This document shows, piece by piece, positions 15,092 to 24,045 of a DNA stretch of 64,000 bases. The notes under the pieces are model-generated. The model was not told the origin of the DNA, did no database searches, and saw nothing but the letters and a program-made list of their open reading frames with translations. The stretch's first letter is position 1, and every line of letters begins with the position of its first letter. The translations under genes were made by a program, and so were the position numbers. Origin of the DNA: Dehalococcoidia bacterium (GTDB lineage: Bacteria; Chloroflexota; Dehalococcoidia; Tepidiformales; Tepidiformaceae); the NCBI GenBank assembly GCA_003104995.1, contig PQAO01000032.1, positions 165,287 through 229,286 of the forward strand. The letters are read 5' to 3'.

Positions 15092-16388
15092 CCAACTGGG
15101 CTGTCCGGGCGCAGACAGTGGCGACGAGGAAGAGGCCGGCCATCGCGAGGAGCCCGGCAGTGGTCAGGAGCCAGCGCGAAGGGGTGGATGGAGCCGACTC
15201 GAACAGGAATGGGATAGTCCGGAGCGGCCACGCGGCGAAGAGCAGGAAGAACCCACCCGTGAGCGCGTTCTCCCATGGCACGAAACCCAGCGCAAAGCGC
15301 GCGAGGACGACGTGGGCCATGGCGATCATGAGCGGGACGATGAAGCCGAGCAGGTAGGTGTGGCGGATTGCGCCGTCTTCATAGAGTCCGAGGCTGTGGC
15401 CACCGGGCAGGACCGCGGTGGCAGCGAGCAGGGCTGCGTAGGCCATGGCGCCGACCCACGCGAGGGGGATGAGGAGGGTATACCGGGGGCCGCCCCTGGC
15501 CCGGCGCAGGCTTGTCAGCAACCCGAACCAGGCGACGAAGGCGACCAGGCCGGCCGCGAATGCGGCATCGGCGATGCGTTCGAGCCAGGACGAAGCTTGC
15601 AGGGCGCCCACGCCGCTCGCCAGGAGCCAGGCCACCACGCTCGCATTGAGGAGGGAATAGACGACGAGCAGGCGGCCCGGCCCGGGCGGTTGCAGCCCGA
15701 GGTGGCCCGCGAACGCCCGGAGGCCGACGCCGATGATGGTGAGGGTGACGAACCCGCGGAGGAAGACCTCGACCGTGGCGGAGGAGATGTCGAGCGGGAT
15801 GACCCCGGCCTCGGCTTCGGCGACGCCCCAGAGCGCCAGGGCGCCGGCGACGGCGAGCCAGGCGGCTGCTGCGCGCATAAAGAGGGGCTGGGGGTCGACG
15901 CGGACGGGGCGGGAGAGGGGGATGCGCCAGGTGAGGACGGCGAAGCTCAGCGCCCCGCAGAGGAAGGCGGCTCCGCCCGCGTAGGCGAGCGCGCCAATCG
16001 TGTCGTGCCAGACCTGGCCGGCGGCGAGCGCGAGTGCCCCGCCGCCGAGGAGCGCGGGGACGACGATGCGGACGCGCGCGGAGAACGCAGGGCGGCCGTT
16101 GAGCCGAATGAGGAACTCGAGGGCGAGCGCGACCACGAAGGTGGCGACGAACCCGAAGAGCTGGAGGCGGCCGTGGGCCTGGACGCTGGGGGTCCAGCGG
16201 CTGCCGCCAATGCTGGCCTCTGTGGCGGCGAGGATACCGAGGACGAGCCCGGCGGCAACTGCGACCATCGATGCGGCGGACATCCAGATGGCGAACACGA
16301 ACGGGTGGCGTGGCAGGACGGGTGCCGGGGTAGCTATACGGGCGCGAATGACGACAGGAATTTCGAGGTCGGCAGATCGGTGAGTCAT
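15057..16388 (-). CDS. nnrS: NnrS family heme-copper membrane protein
   Basis: A 443-residue integral membrane protein with about 12 transmembrane segments. 'VQAHGRLQLFGFVATFVVAL' near residue 70 is the conserved NnrS His-containing helix, and further His-containing helices include 'AFAGHLGL', 'GAIRHTYLLGFIVPLMIAMAHVVLARF'. NnrS proteins protect against nitric oxide and nitrosative stress. The ATG at 16388 was preferred to one 45 bases upstream because it leaves a short cytoplasmic tail before helix 1. It is downstream of, and co-oriented with, the radical SAM gene. Confidence 0.82.
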   Translation of the reverse strand: MTHRSADLEIPVVIRARIATPAPVLPRHPFVFAIWMSAASMVAVAAGLVLGILAATEASIGGSRWTPSVQAHGRLQLFGFVATFVVALALEFLIRLNGRPAFSARVRIVVPALLGGGALALAAGQVWHDTIGALAYAGGAAFLCGALSFAVLTWRIPLSRPVRVDPQPLFMRAAAAWLAVAGALALWGVAEAEAGVIPLDISSATVEVFLRGFVTLTIIGVGLRAFAGHLGLQPPGPGRLLVVYSLLNASVVAWLLASGVGALQASSWLERIADAAFAAGLVAFVAWFGLLTSLRRARGGPRYTLLIPLAWVGAMAYAALLAATAVLPGGHSLGLYEDGAIRHTYLLGFIVPLMIAMAHVVLARFALGFVPWENALTGGFFLLFAAWPLRTIPFLFESAPSTPSRWLLTTAGLLAMAGLFLVATVCARTAQLATRRARQLARA

Positions 16389-16451
16389 CTTGACTTCGAA
16401 CCTCGCAGTGGTTGTCGCGCCGGGCTGCGACATTTGTCACGTTTTGCGGAG

Positions 16452-17900
16452 TTAATTCGCGATTGGCTGGGACCAGAAGGCACCATTGCTTGCCTCGTTG
16501 CGGCCCGGGCGGCGCGGGCCGTGCTCAAGAATGTCGAGGACATCGGACCAGAGGGCGGCGAAGGCTATGGGCTTGCCGAGTGCCGCTTCCGCTTCGTCGA
16601 TGGTCATCGAGTCAAGGAACTTCTCGCCGAAGTAGTCGAGGCTCGGCCGGGGAAGGATGACGATATCGGCATCGCCAGCGGCGAGTTGTTCGACATAATC
16701 TTTACCACAGAGCAGGCCGGACACGTTCACACGCTCGCCGAAAACGGTGTTGGTGGCGCCCTGGACGCGGACGTCGGCGCCGGTGAGCTCGGAGAACTCG
16801 CGGGCGACCGGGGCGAGGGTTGGGGCGATGAGGTTCGCCGTGCCGATGAGGGCGCTGCGGCCGGCCAGGGAGATGGGCCGCGTCCGGGCGCGGAGCCGGC
16901 GCTTCGTGGAGGACCAGTCCTGGAGCATGGTGCGGACCATGCCGATGCCGTTCTCGTACTGGGGGAAGCCGTCGTAGGCAGCGGCGCCGGGGATGGGCAC
17001 GCCGGCGGTCACGTAGAACTCGTCGCTGCACTGGACGATGGTCGCGCCGAAACGGCGGCGGAACTCCTTCTGGAACGGGGCGAGGATGCCCACGATCTCG
17101 CGGGCGTAGTCCGGTGTGGGGCGGACGAGGGGAATGCCGTCGCGGTTGAGCGACCATTCTTCGAGTTTCGGGCTGGCGCCGACGGGGACGACCGAGACGG
17201 TCTGGACGGTGGGGTAGAGCTCGCCCAGGTCGCGGATGGACCGGGCCAGGTGTTCACCATCGTTGACGCCGGGGCAGAGGACAATCTGGGTGTGGGCCTG
17301 GACGCCGAGGGAGCCGAGACGGCGGAGCTGGTCTAGCACGTCGGGCGCGTTGGAGTTCGAGAGCATGTGGCGCCTGAGATCGAGTCCGGTGGCGTGGACG
17401 GAGACGTTCAATGGGCTCAGGCGCTGCTCATCGAGGCGGGCCCAGTCGTCCTCACTCAGGTTCGTGAGCGTGACGAAATTGCCGTGGAGGAAGGAGAGCC
17501 GGTAGTCGTCGTCCTTGGTGTAGAGGGTCTTGCGCATGCCCTTTGGGAGGCCCTTGAGGAAGCAGAAGAAGCAGTTGTTGTTGCAGAGGATGACGTCGTC
17601 CCAGGTGGCGCGCTCGAACTCGAGCCCCAGGTCCTCGTCAATGTCCTTCTCGAAGAGCACCAGGTCGTCGAGGCCGTTCGCCTTGCGGATGTGGACTTCG
17701 ACTTCGGCGTCGGCCGCGTAGAACTGGAAGTCGACGACATCGCGGAGGACGTGGCCGTTGGCCGAGAGGACGCTATCGCCGGGCTCGATGCCGGCTTCGT
17801 CAGCGAGCGAGCCGGGGCGGACACCGGAGACGACGCCGGGGGCGGGGGCTTTACGATTCACGGCTTGCGATTTGCGATTGGCAGTGGGGGCGGCGAGCAT
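16452..17900 (-). CDS. DUF512-type radical SAM protein with N-terminal PDZ-like domain
   Basis: A 482-residue protein. Residues 20-80 form a PDZ-like fold ('VVSGVRPGSLADEAGIEPGDSVL'). The segment 'CNNNCFFCFLKGLPKG' near residue 107 carries the radical SAM C-x3-C-x2-C motif. The C-terminal half (DUF512) contains 'EFYVTAGVPIPG' and 'NGIGMVRTML'. It fits the TIGR03279-like putative Fe-S oxidoreductases, whose reaction is unknown. The first 18 residues are encoded by a heptamer repeat and look like an added tail. The ATG is 2 bp beyond the ispH stop, indicating coupling. Confidence 0.88.
   Translation of the reverse strand: MLAAPTANRKSQAVNRKAPAPGVVSGVRPGSLADEAGIEPGDSVLSANGHVLRDVVDFQFYAADAEVEVHIRKANGLDDLVLFEKDIDEDLGLEFERATWDDVILCNNNCFFCFLKGLPKGMRKTLYTKDDDYRLSFLHGNFVTLTNLSEDDWARLDEQRLSPLNVSVHATGLDLRRHMLSNSNAPDVLDQLRRLGSLGVQAHTQIVLCPGVNDGEHLARSIRDLGELYPTVQTVSVVPVGASPKLEEWSLNRDGIPLVRPTPDYAREIVGILAPFQKEFRRRFGATIVQCSDEFYVTAGVPIPGAAAYDGFPQYENGIGMVRTMLQDWSSTKRRLRARTRPISLAGRSALIGTANLIAPTLAPVAREFSELTGADVRVQGATNTVFGERVNVSGLLCGKDYVEQLAAGDADIVILPRPSLDYFGEKFLDSMTIDEAEAALGKPIAFAALWSDVLDILEHGPRRPGRNEASNGAFWSQPIAN
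17853..17880. repeat. Heptamer tandem repeat in the 5' end of the radical SAM gene
   Basis: Four 7-bp units on the + strand (ACGATTC, ACGGCTT, GCGATTT, GCGATTG), read on the minus strand as part of the N-terminus 'ANRKSQAVNRK'. It has the same period and similar CGATT core as the tract at 11974. Confidence 0.7.
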
Positions 17901-17902
17901 GG

Positions 17903-18832
17903 CTACGCGTCGATCAGTTCGCGGATACGGGCTTCGACCTCGTCGATGGAGTAGTCGGGGGTGGAGGCGCCGGCGGTGAGGCCGATGCGGGAAACGCCCT
18001 CGAACCAGGCGGCTTCGAGCTCGGCGGGGCCTTCAATGTGGTAGGCGCGGGTGCCCTGCTCTTCGCAGACTTCCTTGAGGTGGCGGGTGTTGGCGCTCTT
18101 GCGGCCGCCGACCACGACCATCACGTCGACGGTAGCGGCGAGGGCAGCGGCTGACTCCTGCTGGCCGGTGGTGGCGTGGCAGAGGGTGTTGACGACGTGG
18201 AACTCAAAGTTCTTGTCGCGCTGGAGGAGCATGAGGTTGGCGACGAACTTCGCGAAGTCTTCGACCTTGTGGGTGGTCTGGGCCATGACGCCGATTTTGT
18301 TCGGGAAACCGCCGGGGAAGCCGTCGACCAGGCGCTTGAGCTCGTCGTAACTCGTGCCAGGGACGATGGTGGCGTGGGGCGTCCCCTCGCTGTCCATGGT
18401 CCAGCCCATGATGCCGCGGACTTCCTTGTGGCCGGGGTCGCCGAAGATGAGGACGTGCCAGCCATCGCGGACGAACTTCTGGCCGTAGCGCTGGGCGCGG
18501 GTGACGATCGGGCAGGTGGTATCGATGATTTCGAGGCCGGTCGCCTCGAGCTGGCGGACGACCTTTTCGCCGACGCCGTGGGCGGTGATGGCGACACGGC
18601 CCTGGTCTACGCGCTCCGCCGTGGCAAGGCCCACATCGCCGTCGATATCGTCCGGGCCGGGGAGTTGGATCACCCCCGAACGTTCGAGGCCGCGGACGAC
18701 GTGCGGGTTGTGGACGATCTCGCCGACGGAGAACACCGGCTGCTCGGCCGTTGCTTCGCTTTCCATAATCTGCACGGCGCGGCGGACGCCCATGCAGAAA
18801 CCCATTTCATTCGCCCGGATTATCTCGACCAC
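17903..18832 (-). CDS. ispH: 4-hydroxy-3-methylbut-2-enyl diphosphate reductase
   Basis: A 309-residue enzyme of the last MEP-pathway step, reducing HMBPP to IPP and DMAPP with a [4Fe-4S] cluster. The three cluster Cys are in 'MGFCMGVRRA' (about 13), 'DTTCPIVTRA' (about 106) and 'NTLCHATTGQQ' (about 208). The substrate-binding 'ITAHGVG' and 'GHKEVRG' His residues are present. The start overlaps the plsC-like stop by 26 bp. It sits in a run rluB-cmk-plsC-ispH-DUF512, a gene neighbourhood common in deep-branching and Gram-positive bacteria. Confidence 0.95.
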   Translation of the reverse strand: MVEIIRANEMGFCMGVRRAVQIMESEATAEQPVFSVGEIVHNPHVVRGLERSGVIQLPGPDDIDGDVGLATAERVDQGRVAITAHGVGEKVVRQLEATGLEIIDTTCPIVTRAQRYGQKFVRDGWHVLIFGDPGHKEVRGIMGWTMDSEGTPHATIVPGTSYDELKRLVDGFPGGFPNKIGVMAQTTHKVEDFAKFVANLMLLQRDKNFEFHVVNTLCHATTGQQESAAALAATVDVMVVVGGRKSANTRHLKEVCEEQGTRAYHIEGPAELEAAWFEGVSRIGLTAGASTPDYSIDEVEARIRELIDA

Positions 18833-19526
18833 GCGGCTCCCCAGGGGCAGTGCCCTCAGAACCAGTATAGGGAGGGCGGTAGGTCTCGGGTAACAGCGCC
18901 TTAATCGACTCGTAGATGCGGTCCGTGAGTTCGCTCACCTGTTGCTCGGTGGGGCGGCGGACGGGCGTGAGGGGAATGGGCTCGCCAATGGTGAAGGTGA
19001 AGCGCGGGCGGCGGAGGAGGGTGAGCGGGTTCTTCAGCTTTTCGGTGCCGGTGATGGCGCAGGGGAGGAGTGTGGCTCCGGAGCGGAGCGCGATGACGGC
19101 GGTGCCGGGGTGGGGCGGGCCCATGTAGCCGGTGCGGGAGCGGGTGCCCTCGGGGAACATGCCGATGACACCGCCGCGCTTGAGGATACGTTCAGCGTTG
19201 AGCATGGCGGCGAGGTCGGCATCGAAGCGGCGGACGGGGAAGGCGCCCCAGGCGCGGATGAAGAGGCCGAAGGGCATCTTGAAGAGCTCGATCTTCGCCA
19301 TCCAGCGGATGCGGCGACGGGCGATACCCGCGCCGATGATCGGTGGGTCGGCGTTGTTCAGGTGGTTCGAGACGACGATGAGGGCGCCTTCGGCGGGGAT
19401 GTGTTCGCGGCCGGTGACCTCCCAGCGGACGACGACCCAGAGAGCGCCGCGGAGGAGGTGGGTGAGCGCCCAGTAGAAGGGCGGCACGAAGGCCTGGCGG
19501 CTCGGGAGTTTCAATCGCTCGCGCAT
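18807..19526 (-). CDS. plsC: 1-acyl-sn-glycerol-3-phosphate acyltransferase (PlsC-like)
   Basis: A 239-residue membrane-associated acyltransferase with the catalytic 'NHLNNADPP' (H-x4-D) near residue 50, 'GAFPVRRFDAD', and the glycerophosphate-binding 'MFPEGTRSR' near 122. It transfers an acyl group to lysophosphatidate in phospholipid synthesis. The ATG at 19526 overlaps the cmk stop by 16 bp and removes a long Arg/Pro-rich, shadow-like extension present in the open frame. Confidence 0.9.
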   Translation of the reverse strand: MRERLKLPSRQAFVPPFYWALTHLLRGALWVVVRWEVTGREHIPAEGALIVVSNHLNNADPPIIGAGIARRRIRWMAKIELFKMPFGLFIRAWGAFPVRRFDADLAAMLNAERILKRGGVIGMFPEGTRSRTGYMGPPHPGTAVIALRSGATLLPCAITGTEKLKNPLTLLRRPRFTFTIGEPIPLTPVRRPTEQQVSELTDRIYESIKALLPETYRPPYTGSEGTAPGEPRGRDNPGE

Positions 19527-20188
19527 GCGACCTTCTCCAGTGCGAGATCGAGGACCTGGTCGAGAGTGAGCCGGGTGGTATCGATGATGATGGCATCGGC
19601 GGCGGGGCGCAGGGGAGCGACCTTGCGGGTGCTGTCGATGGAGTCGCGGAGGGCGATGTCCTTGCGGGCGTCGGCGTCGCGCTGGGCCTGCCCCCATTCG
19701 CCGGAGGCCTGCCTGCTGCGGCGTTCGGCGCGGGACTCCTCCGAAGCCTCCAGGTAGAACTTCAGTGGGGCATCCGGGAGGACGACGGTGCCGATATCGC
19801 GGCCGGCGAGCACGGCGAAGCCCTCCGCGGCGATGTCGCGTTGTTTGCGGACCATCGCGTCCCGGATGGACGGCAGGGCGCTGTAGAGGCTGACGTTCGC
19901 CTCGACCTCCGGGTCGCGGAGGCGGCCCGTCACATCTTCGTTGCCGAGAAAGATGCGGGTGGTTGTGGTGGCCTCGACGCGCATGTCGAGCGTGCGGACA
20001 AAGCGGCGGGCTGCTTTGTCCTCGGCCGGGATGCCGGCGCGGACCGCGGCCAGGGTGACGGCGCGGTACATGAGGCCGGTATCGAGGAAGGCGTAGCCGA
20101 AGCGCTCGGCCAGCTCCATGCCCAGGGTCGACTTCCCCGAGGCGGCCGGACCGTCGATGGCGATGGGGGTGGGAAGCGGGCGGTTCAT
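19511..20188 (-). CDS. cmk: Cytidylate kinase
   Basis: A 225-residue P-loop kinase phosphorylating CMP/dCMP. 'IDGPAASGKSTLGMELAERFGYAFLDTGLMYRA' covers the Walker A and CMP-binding segment near residues 9-42. 'GRDIGTVVLPDAPLKFYLEAS' and the Arg-rich lid 'RAERRSRQ' follow, with 'RDSIDSTRKVAPLRPA' near the end. Overlaps plsC by 16 bp and starts 28 bp after rluB. Confidence 0.94.
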   Translation of the reverse strand: MNRPLPTPIAIDGPAASGKSTLGMELAERFGYAFLDTGLMYRAVTLAAVRAGIPAEDKAARRFVRTLDMRVEATTTTRIFLGNEDVTGRLRDPEVEANVSLYSALPSIRDAMVRKQRDIAAEGFAVLAGRDIGTVVLPDAPLKFYLEASEESRAERRSRQASGEWGQAQRDADARKDIALRDSIDSTRKVAPLRPAADAIIIDTTRLTLDQVLDLALEKVACASD

Positions 20189-20215
20189 CGGGGACGCATG
20201 GTAGCCGATGGAGGG

Positions 20216-21001
20216 CTATCGGCCACCGGGCTCGGCGGGTGCGGCGTCGCGCTTGGCAGTGCCGGCTCGGTAGAGCGCGTCGACTTCCTCGGGGGTGAGT
20301 TCGCGGAATGCGCCCGACCCGAGGGTGCCCAGGTGGAGCGGCCCGATGCGGATGCGGCGGAGGTGGAGCACCTTCCTCCCAAGAGCTGTCATCATGCGGC
20401 GGACCTCCCGGTTTTTGCCCTCGCGGAGGGTGAGGAGCAGCCATGCGCCGGCGCTGGGGCCCTCCTCGCCGGGGAGGGTAGCCGGGGGCATGGCGGGCCG
20501 TGCGGCAACGGCGCGGAGGCGGTCGCCGCCTTCCTCGATGCCGCGGACGAGGCGCTCCATATCGCGTTTCGAGAGGACGTTATCGAGCCCGGCCAGGTAC
20601 TCCTTCTCAACTTCGTAGCGGGGGTGGGTGAGGAGGTCGGTCAGGTGGCCGTCGTTGGTGATGATGACCAGGCCCTCGGTGTCCATGTCGAGGCGGCCGA
20701 CCGGGTGGAGCTGGATGTCGCCGATGGGGATGAGGTCGAGCACGGTCTCGCGGCCCTGGTCGTCGCGGGCGGTGGTGACGAATCCGCCGGGCTTGTGCAG
20801 GGCGAAGTAGCGGTAGCGCGTCTTGAGGACCGGCACGCCATCGACGGTGATTTCGTCGACTTCGGGGTCGGCACGGGCGCCGAGGGTGTTCTGGACCGTG
20901 CCGTTCACGGCCACGCGGCCGGCGAGGATCATCTCCTCGGCGACACGGCGGGAGGCAGTGCCCGCGTTCGAGAGGATCTTCTGGAGGCGTTCAGCGGGCA
21001 C
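20216..21001 (-). CDS. rluB: RluB/RsuA-type rRNA pseudouridine synthase
   Basis: A 261-residue enzyme. The N-terminal S4 RNA-binding domain ('RLQKILSNAGTASRRVAEEMI') is followed by the catalytic 'GRLDMDTEGLVIITNDG' with the active Asp near residue 103. It isomerises a uridine in 23S (or 16S) rRNA. A GTG start at 21001 matches the family N-terminus; the longer open frame upstream belongs antisense to the surface-protein tail. It overlaps that gene's stop by 11 bp. Confidence 0.92.
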   Translation of the reverse strand: MPAERLQKILSNAGTASRRVAEEMILAGRVAVNGTVQNTLGARADPEVDEITVDGVPVLKTRYRYFALHKPGGFVTTARDDQGRETVLDLIPIGDIQLHPVGRLDMDTEGLVIITNDGHLTDLLTHPRYEVEKEYLAGLDNVLSKRDMERLVRGIEEGGDRLRAVAARPAMPPATLPGEEGPSAGAWLLLTLREGKNREVRRMMTALGRKVLHLRRIRIGPLHLGTLGSGAFRELTPEEVDALYRAGTAKRDAAPAEPGGR

Positions 21002-23081
21002 GGCGGGCCTCGATGGCGCGGCGGACACGGGGTCCGAAAGCTGCGCCGGCCATCCCGGCGCTGATGCCGAGAATCCCGCCGAGGACCATCCAGGGGGCAA
21101 CCGAGCCGCCGCCGCTCGATTCCTCACTGAGCGGCACGGCCGGCGTTTCAGGGTCGCTGGCGTTCGGGGTGCTAGTGAGGGCCGGGATTTCTGTCTCTTG
21201 GGCGCGCGGAGGGAAGACGTTCGGGGCGCCGGGCGTGGTCGTGAGGGTCAGCGCCCAGCTGTCTCCGCCGGGGTCAGCGAGGGGATCGAGCAGGCCGATG
21301 GTGCGTCCCGCGGGAGGGGCCGGGGGCGCTGGGTCGAAGACAGAGGTGTTGTCGCCGTAGGTCATTTCATCAACGACGGTACCACCCGGGGCGATCAAGC
21401 GTAGGCGGTCGCCGGTGTTGCCGAGGCCGTTGCCGATGTCGCCGTCCGCGGGAGTGACCACGATGACGTCTGGCGGGAAGGATGCGGATTTGCCCGCGAT
21501 CACCACGTAGCCGCCTGGCGGCACGATCGCGGCAGGGAGGGGGTCGCGAGCCGAGCCGTCCTCGATTACCCAGCCAGTGAGGTCGACTGGCTCGGTGCCA
21601 GTGTTCACCAGTTCGACCCATTCGAAGGCGGCGTCGCGGCCGGACTGTGGTGGGTCGCTGAGGACTTCCGAGAGGCGGAGGGTAGCCGGCCCGGGGGTCA
21701 CGGCCCCGGCAACCAATTGCCGAAGCGGGCCGGCCGGCGGCGGGGCCGCTCCGGTCACGGGGGTTCGGGCGGGAGCAGGCGAGGGGCCGGGAGTGCTGGC
21801 TGCTGTGGCGCTCAGCAAGGGCGTGGGTGTCTCTACGGGGGGCTCGGCAGCAACGAAGAGCGCGTCGTCGAAGCAGCCGGTCGAGGGGCCCGCGGGCCAG
21901 AGCATGAGGCGGACGCGGGCCGAACGGGCGGCGTCCGGGGCCCGGACCGGGCCGGTGGCGAGGCTCGTCCAGGCGGAAGAGGTGGTCTCGGCGCTATCGT
22001 GCTGGGCCATGCTCGTGCCGCTCCCGTCGGGGGACGCGTACCAGCTGACGCGGATCGACGCGGCTGCCGGCCCATCTACTCGCGCTTCGACGGAGGCGGC
22101 GTACCAACCTCCGCCATCAACTTCCACGGCCTGGTGGATCCACTTGGTGGAGGCGGTGTCCGAGTCAAGGCAGGCGGCGTACGTGCCGCGGGAAGAAGCG
22201 GACGTCGACGACATCTCGCCGCCGAACTTGGCCCAGCCGATCGGTCTGCCGCCGGACACCTGCTCGAAGTCGCCGTTGGCGAGGAGGCCGCCGAAGCCGC
22301 TGCTGCCGGGGCGGGCGGTGGGCGTGGAAGTTGGGAGCATGGTGGGGGTGCGGGTTGGCGTTGCCTGTTTCGGGGGAGTGGGCGTGCGGGTTGGGGTTGG
22401 GGTGCGGGTTTCCGTAGGGTCCTTTGCGGGCGTCGGTGTCTTCGCCGGAGTCTGCGTGCGTGTTGGCGTTGGGGAGAGGGCGGCCGTTGGTGTGGTTGGT
22501 GTGGAGGTCGGCGGGGCGGGGGTGGGCGTCGAAGTTGGCTCCGTTGTGGGCGTGGGCTCCGGTTCGGACTCTGCCAGGGTTGCGTTATCGAGGGTGGCGG
22601 TGAGACCGGCGGGGCCGGTAAGCACGATCGCCAGGCGGAGACCGGCGGTACCCGGTGGGGCTGTCCCGGGTGGAACGGTGAGCGTCTGGGTACCCACACC
22701 CAGCATTGCTGTTCCACCCTGAACGGCGGCGCCGAGCTTCGCGTAGCCGTCGTCCAGGAATTCAAGCCGGAGGGTGGCGGTGACGCCGTCGTCGCCCCGT
22801 GCTTCGATCGAGGCTGAGTAACCGGCCCCGGGCTGGGCGCCATCGACAGTCTGAAACACTTCTCCGTTCGTTGTTCCAAGAGTGACGCGAAGGGCCATGC
22901 CGGAGCCGGGATTCTCGACCGGCTCGCCGGTGGCGCCGTCTACCGTCCAGGTTCCATCACCGAACGATTCGAAGCCGGGGTCGGAGAGGATGGCATCGGC
23001 GGCGGCGGGCGCGGCGGCGCGCAGAAGCCCGAGGCAGAGCACGGCCATCGCCGTGGCCGCAAGCAGTGCCACACCCCGCAT
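20991..23081 (-). CDS. Surface protein: carbohydrate-binding-like domains, T/P-rich linkers, lamin-tail domain, C-terminal TM
   Basis: A 696-residue exported protein. Signal peptide to about residue 28, then a jelly-roll-like domain (30-175; 'DPGFESFGDGTWTVDG'), a roughly 90-residue Thr/Pro-rich linker of PTPTRTPT-type repeats, a second jelly-roll ('NGDFEQVSGGRPIGWAKFG', 265-410), another linker, and a lamin-tail domain ('LRLSEVLSDPPQSGRDAAFEWVELVNTGTEPVDLTGW') near 470-600. It ends with a membrane helix and basic tail, so it is held on the outer face of the membrane. No enzyme motif is seen. An adhesion or polymer-binding role is inference. Confidence 0.83.
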   Translation of the reverse strand: MRGVALLAATAMAVLCLGLLRAAAPAAADAILSDPGFESFGDGTWTVDGATGEPVENPGSGMALRVTLGTTNGEVFQTVDGAQPGAGYSASIEARGDDGVTATLRLEFLDDGYAKLGAAVQGGTAMLGVGTQTLTVPPGTAPPGTAGLRLAIVLTGPAGLTATLDNATLAESEPEPTPTTEPTSTPTPAPPTSTPTTPTAALSPTPTRTQTPAKTPTPAKDPTETRTPTPTRTPTPPKQATPTRTPTMLPTSTPTARPGSSGFGGLLANGDFEQVSGGRPIGWAKFGGEMSSTSASSRGTYAACLDSDTASTKWIHQAVEVDGGGWYAASVEARVDGPAAASIRVSWYASPDGSGTSMAQHDSAETTSSAWTSLATGPVRAPDAARSARVRLMLWPAGPSTGCFDDALFVAAEPPVETPTPLLSATAASTPGPSPAPARTPVTGAAPPPAGPLRQLVAGAVTPGPATLRLSEVLSDPPQSGRDAAFEWVELVNTGTEPVDLTGWVIEDGSARDPLPAAIVPPGGYVVIAGKSASFPPDVIVVTPADGDIGNGLGNTGDRLRLIAPGGTVVDEMTYGDNTSVFDPAPPAPPAGRTIGLLDPLADPGGDSWALTLTTTPGAPNVFPPRAQETEIPALTSTPNASDPETPAVPLSEESSGGGSVAPWMVLGGILGISAGMAGAAFGPRVRRAIEARRAR

Positions 23082-23108
23082 GGCGCGGGATGCTACATGA
23101 TCTGAACG

Positions 23109-23894
23109 TCAGCGGGCGATGAGGGGTGCGCCGCCCAGGTGGGAGCCCGCATCGACGATGAGGATTTCGCCGGTGATGAGGTCGGCGCCCTCGACGAACC
23201 AGACGGCGGCCTGGGCCATGTCCTCGGGGGTGCCCGCCTTGCGGAGGGGTGTGCTGCGCTCCTGGGCGGCCTTTGCGGCCTCGTAGGCGTCGTCGCCCAT
23301 GCCGCCGCGCAGCCAGCGGCCCTGGATAAAACCCGGGCAGATGGTGTTGACGCGGATCTCGGGGCCGAGTGCGCGGGCGAGGGAGAGGGTCATGGTGTTG
23401 AGGGCCCCCTTGGAGGCGGTGTAGGCGATGGAGCTGCCGACGCCCATCACGCCGGCGATCGAAGAGACGTTGACCACGGCGCCGCGGCCCTGGGCCTTCA
23501 TCTGTTCGGCGACGGCGCGGGTCATCTGGTAGGGACCGATGACGTTGACGGCGTAGATGCGGTGGAAGTCATCGGCGGTGAGGCCTTCGAGGTTGGCGTG
23601 GTTGACGAACTGGGTGGTGCCGGCGTTGTTGATGAGGCCGTCGATGCGGCCCCACTTTTCGATGGCGGCGGCGGCCATGCGGCGGCAGTCTGCGTCGTTC
23701 GAGACATCGGCCCGGCAGAGGAGGGTTTCGGCGCCGGCGGCCTCGCACTCGCGCTGGGTTTCCCTGGCTTCGGTTTCACTCTTCGTGTAGTTGATAACGA
23801 CGTTGCAGCCCTTGCTGGCGAGGAGCTTCGCGCAGGCCGCGCCGACTCCCGTGGCAGAACCGGTGACGATGGTGACGCCGCCTTTGATGTCCAT
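23109..23894 (-). CDS. SDR family oxidoreductase
   Basis: A 261-residue classical short-chain dehydrogenase. It has the cofactor loop 'TGSATGVGAA' (TGxxxGxG) near residue 10, 'NNAG' near 88, the catalytic Ser in 'NVSSIAGVMG' and Y-x3-K in 'AYTASKGAL' near 155, and 'CPGFIQGRW' after. It would oxidise or reduce an alcohol/ketone with NAD(P). The ATG at 23894 matches the family start ('MDIKGGVTIVTG'). The neighbouring PAP2 gene is divergent. Confidence 0.9.
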   Translation of the reverse strand: MDIKGGVTIVTGSATGVGAACAKLLASKGCNVVINYTKSETEARETQRECEAAGAETLLCRADVSNDADCRRMAAAAIEKWGRIDGLINNAGTTQFVNHANLEGLTADDFHRIYAVNVIGPYQMTRAVAEQMKAQGRGAVVNVSSIAGVMGVGSSIAYTASKGALNTMTLSLARALGPEIRVNTICPGFIQGRWLRGGMGDDAYEAAKAAQERSTPLRKAGTPEDMAQAAVWFVEGADLITGEILIVDAGSHLGGAPLIAR

Positions 23895-24045
23895 GGGTGG
23901 GGAACCTCCGAGGTAGTGGAGTGAGTCTACGCCGGGGTAAAGGCGCAATGCATTTGCAAGGCAACGGCGTGCCACCGCAAGGTGCATAGCTGTCGTGGCT
24001 GCTACATTTCACGGTGGATCTGCGCCCCCGGTCTGGAGTGGAGTA

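Noticed and set aside
14988..17336. A 782-codon open frame on the plus strand opposite NnrS and the radical SAM gene
   Set aside because: Gly/Glu/Asp-rich shadow with no recognisable domain; the opposite strand encodes two recognisable families.
22320..22560. Apparent short tandem repeats (GTTGGGGT/GTGGGCGT words) that could suggest a repeat array or CRISPR
   Set aside because: They are the codons of the Thr/Pro-rich linker of the surface protein; there are no regular spacers.
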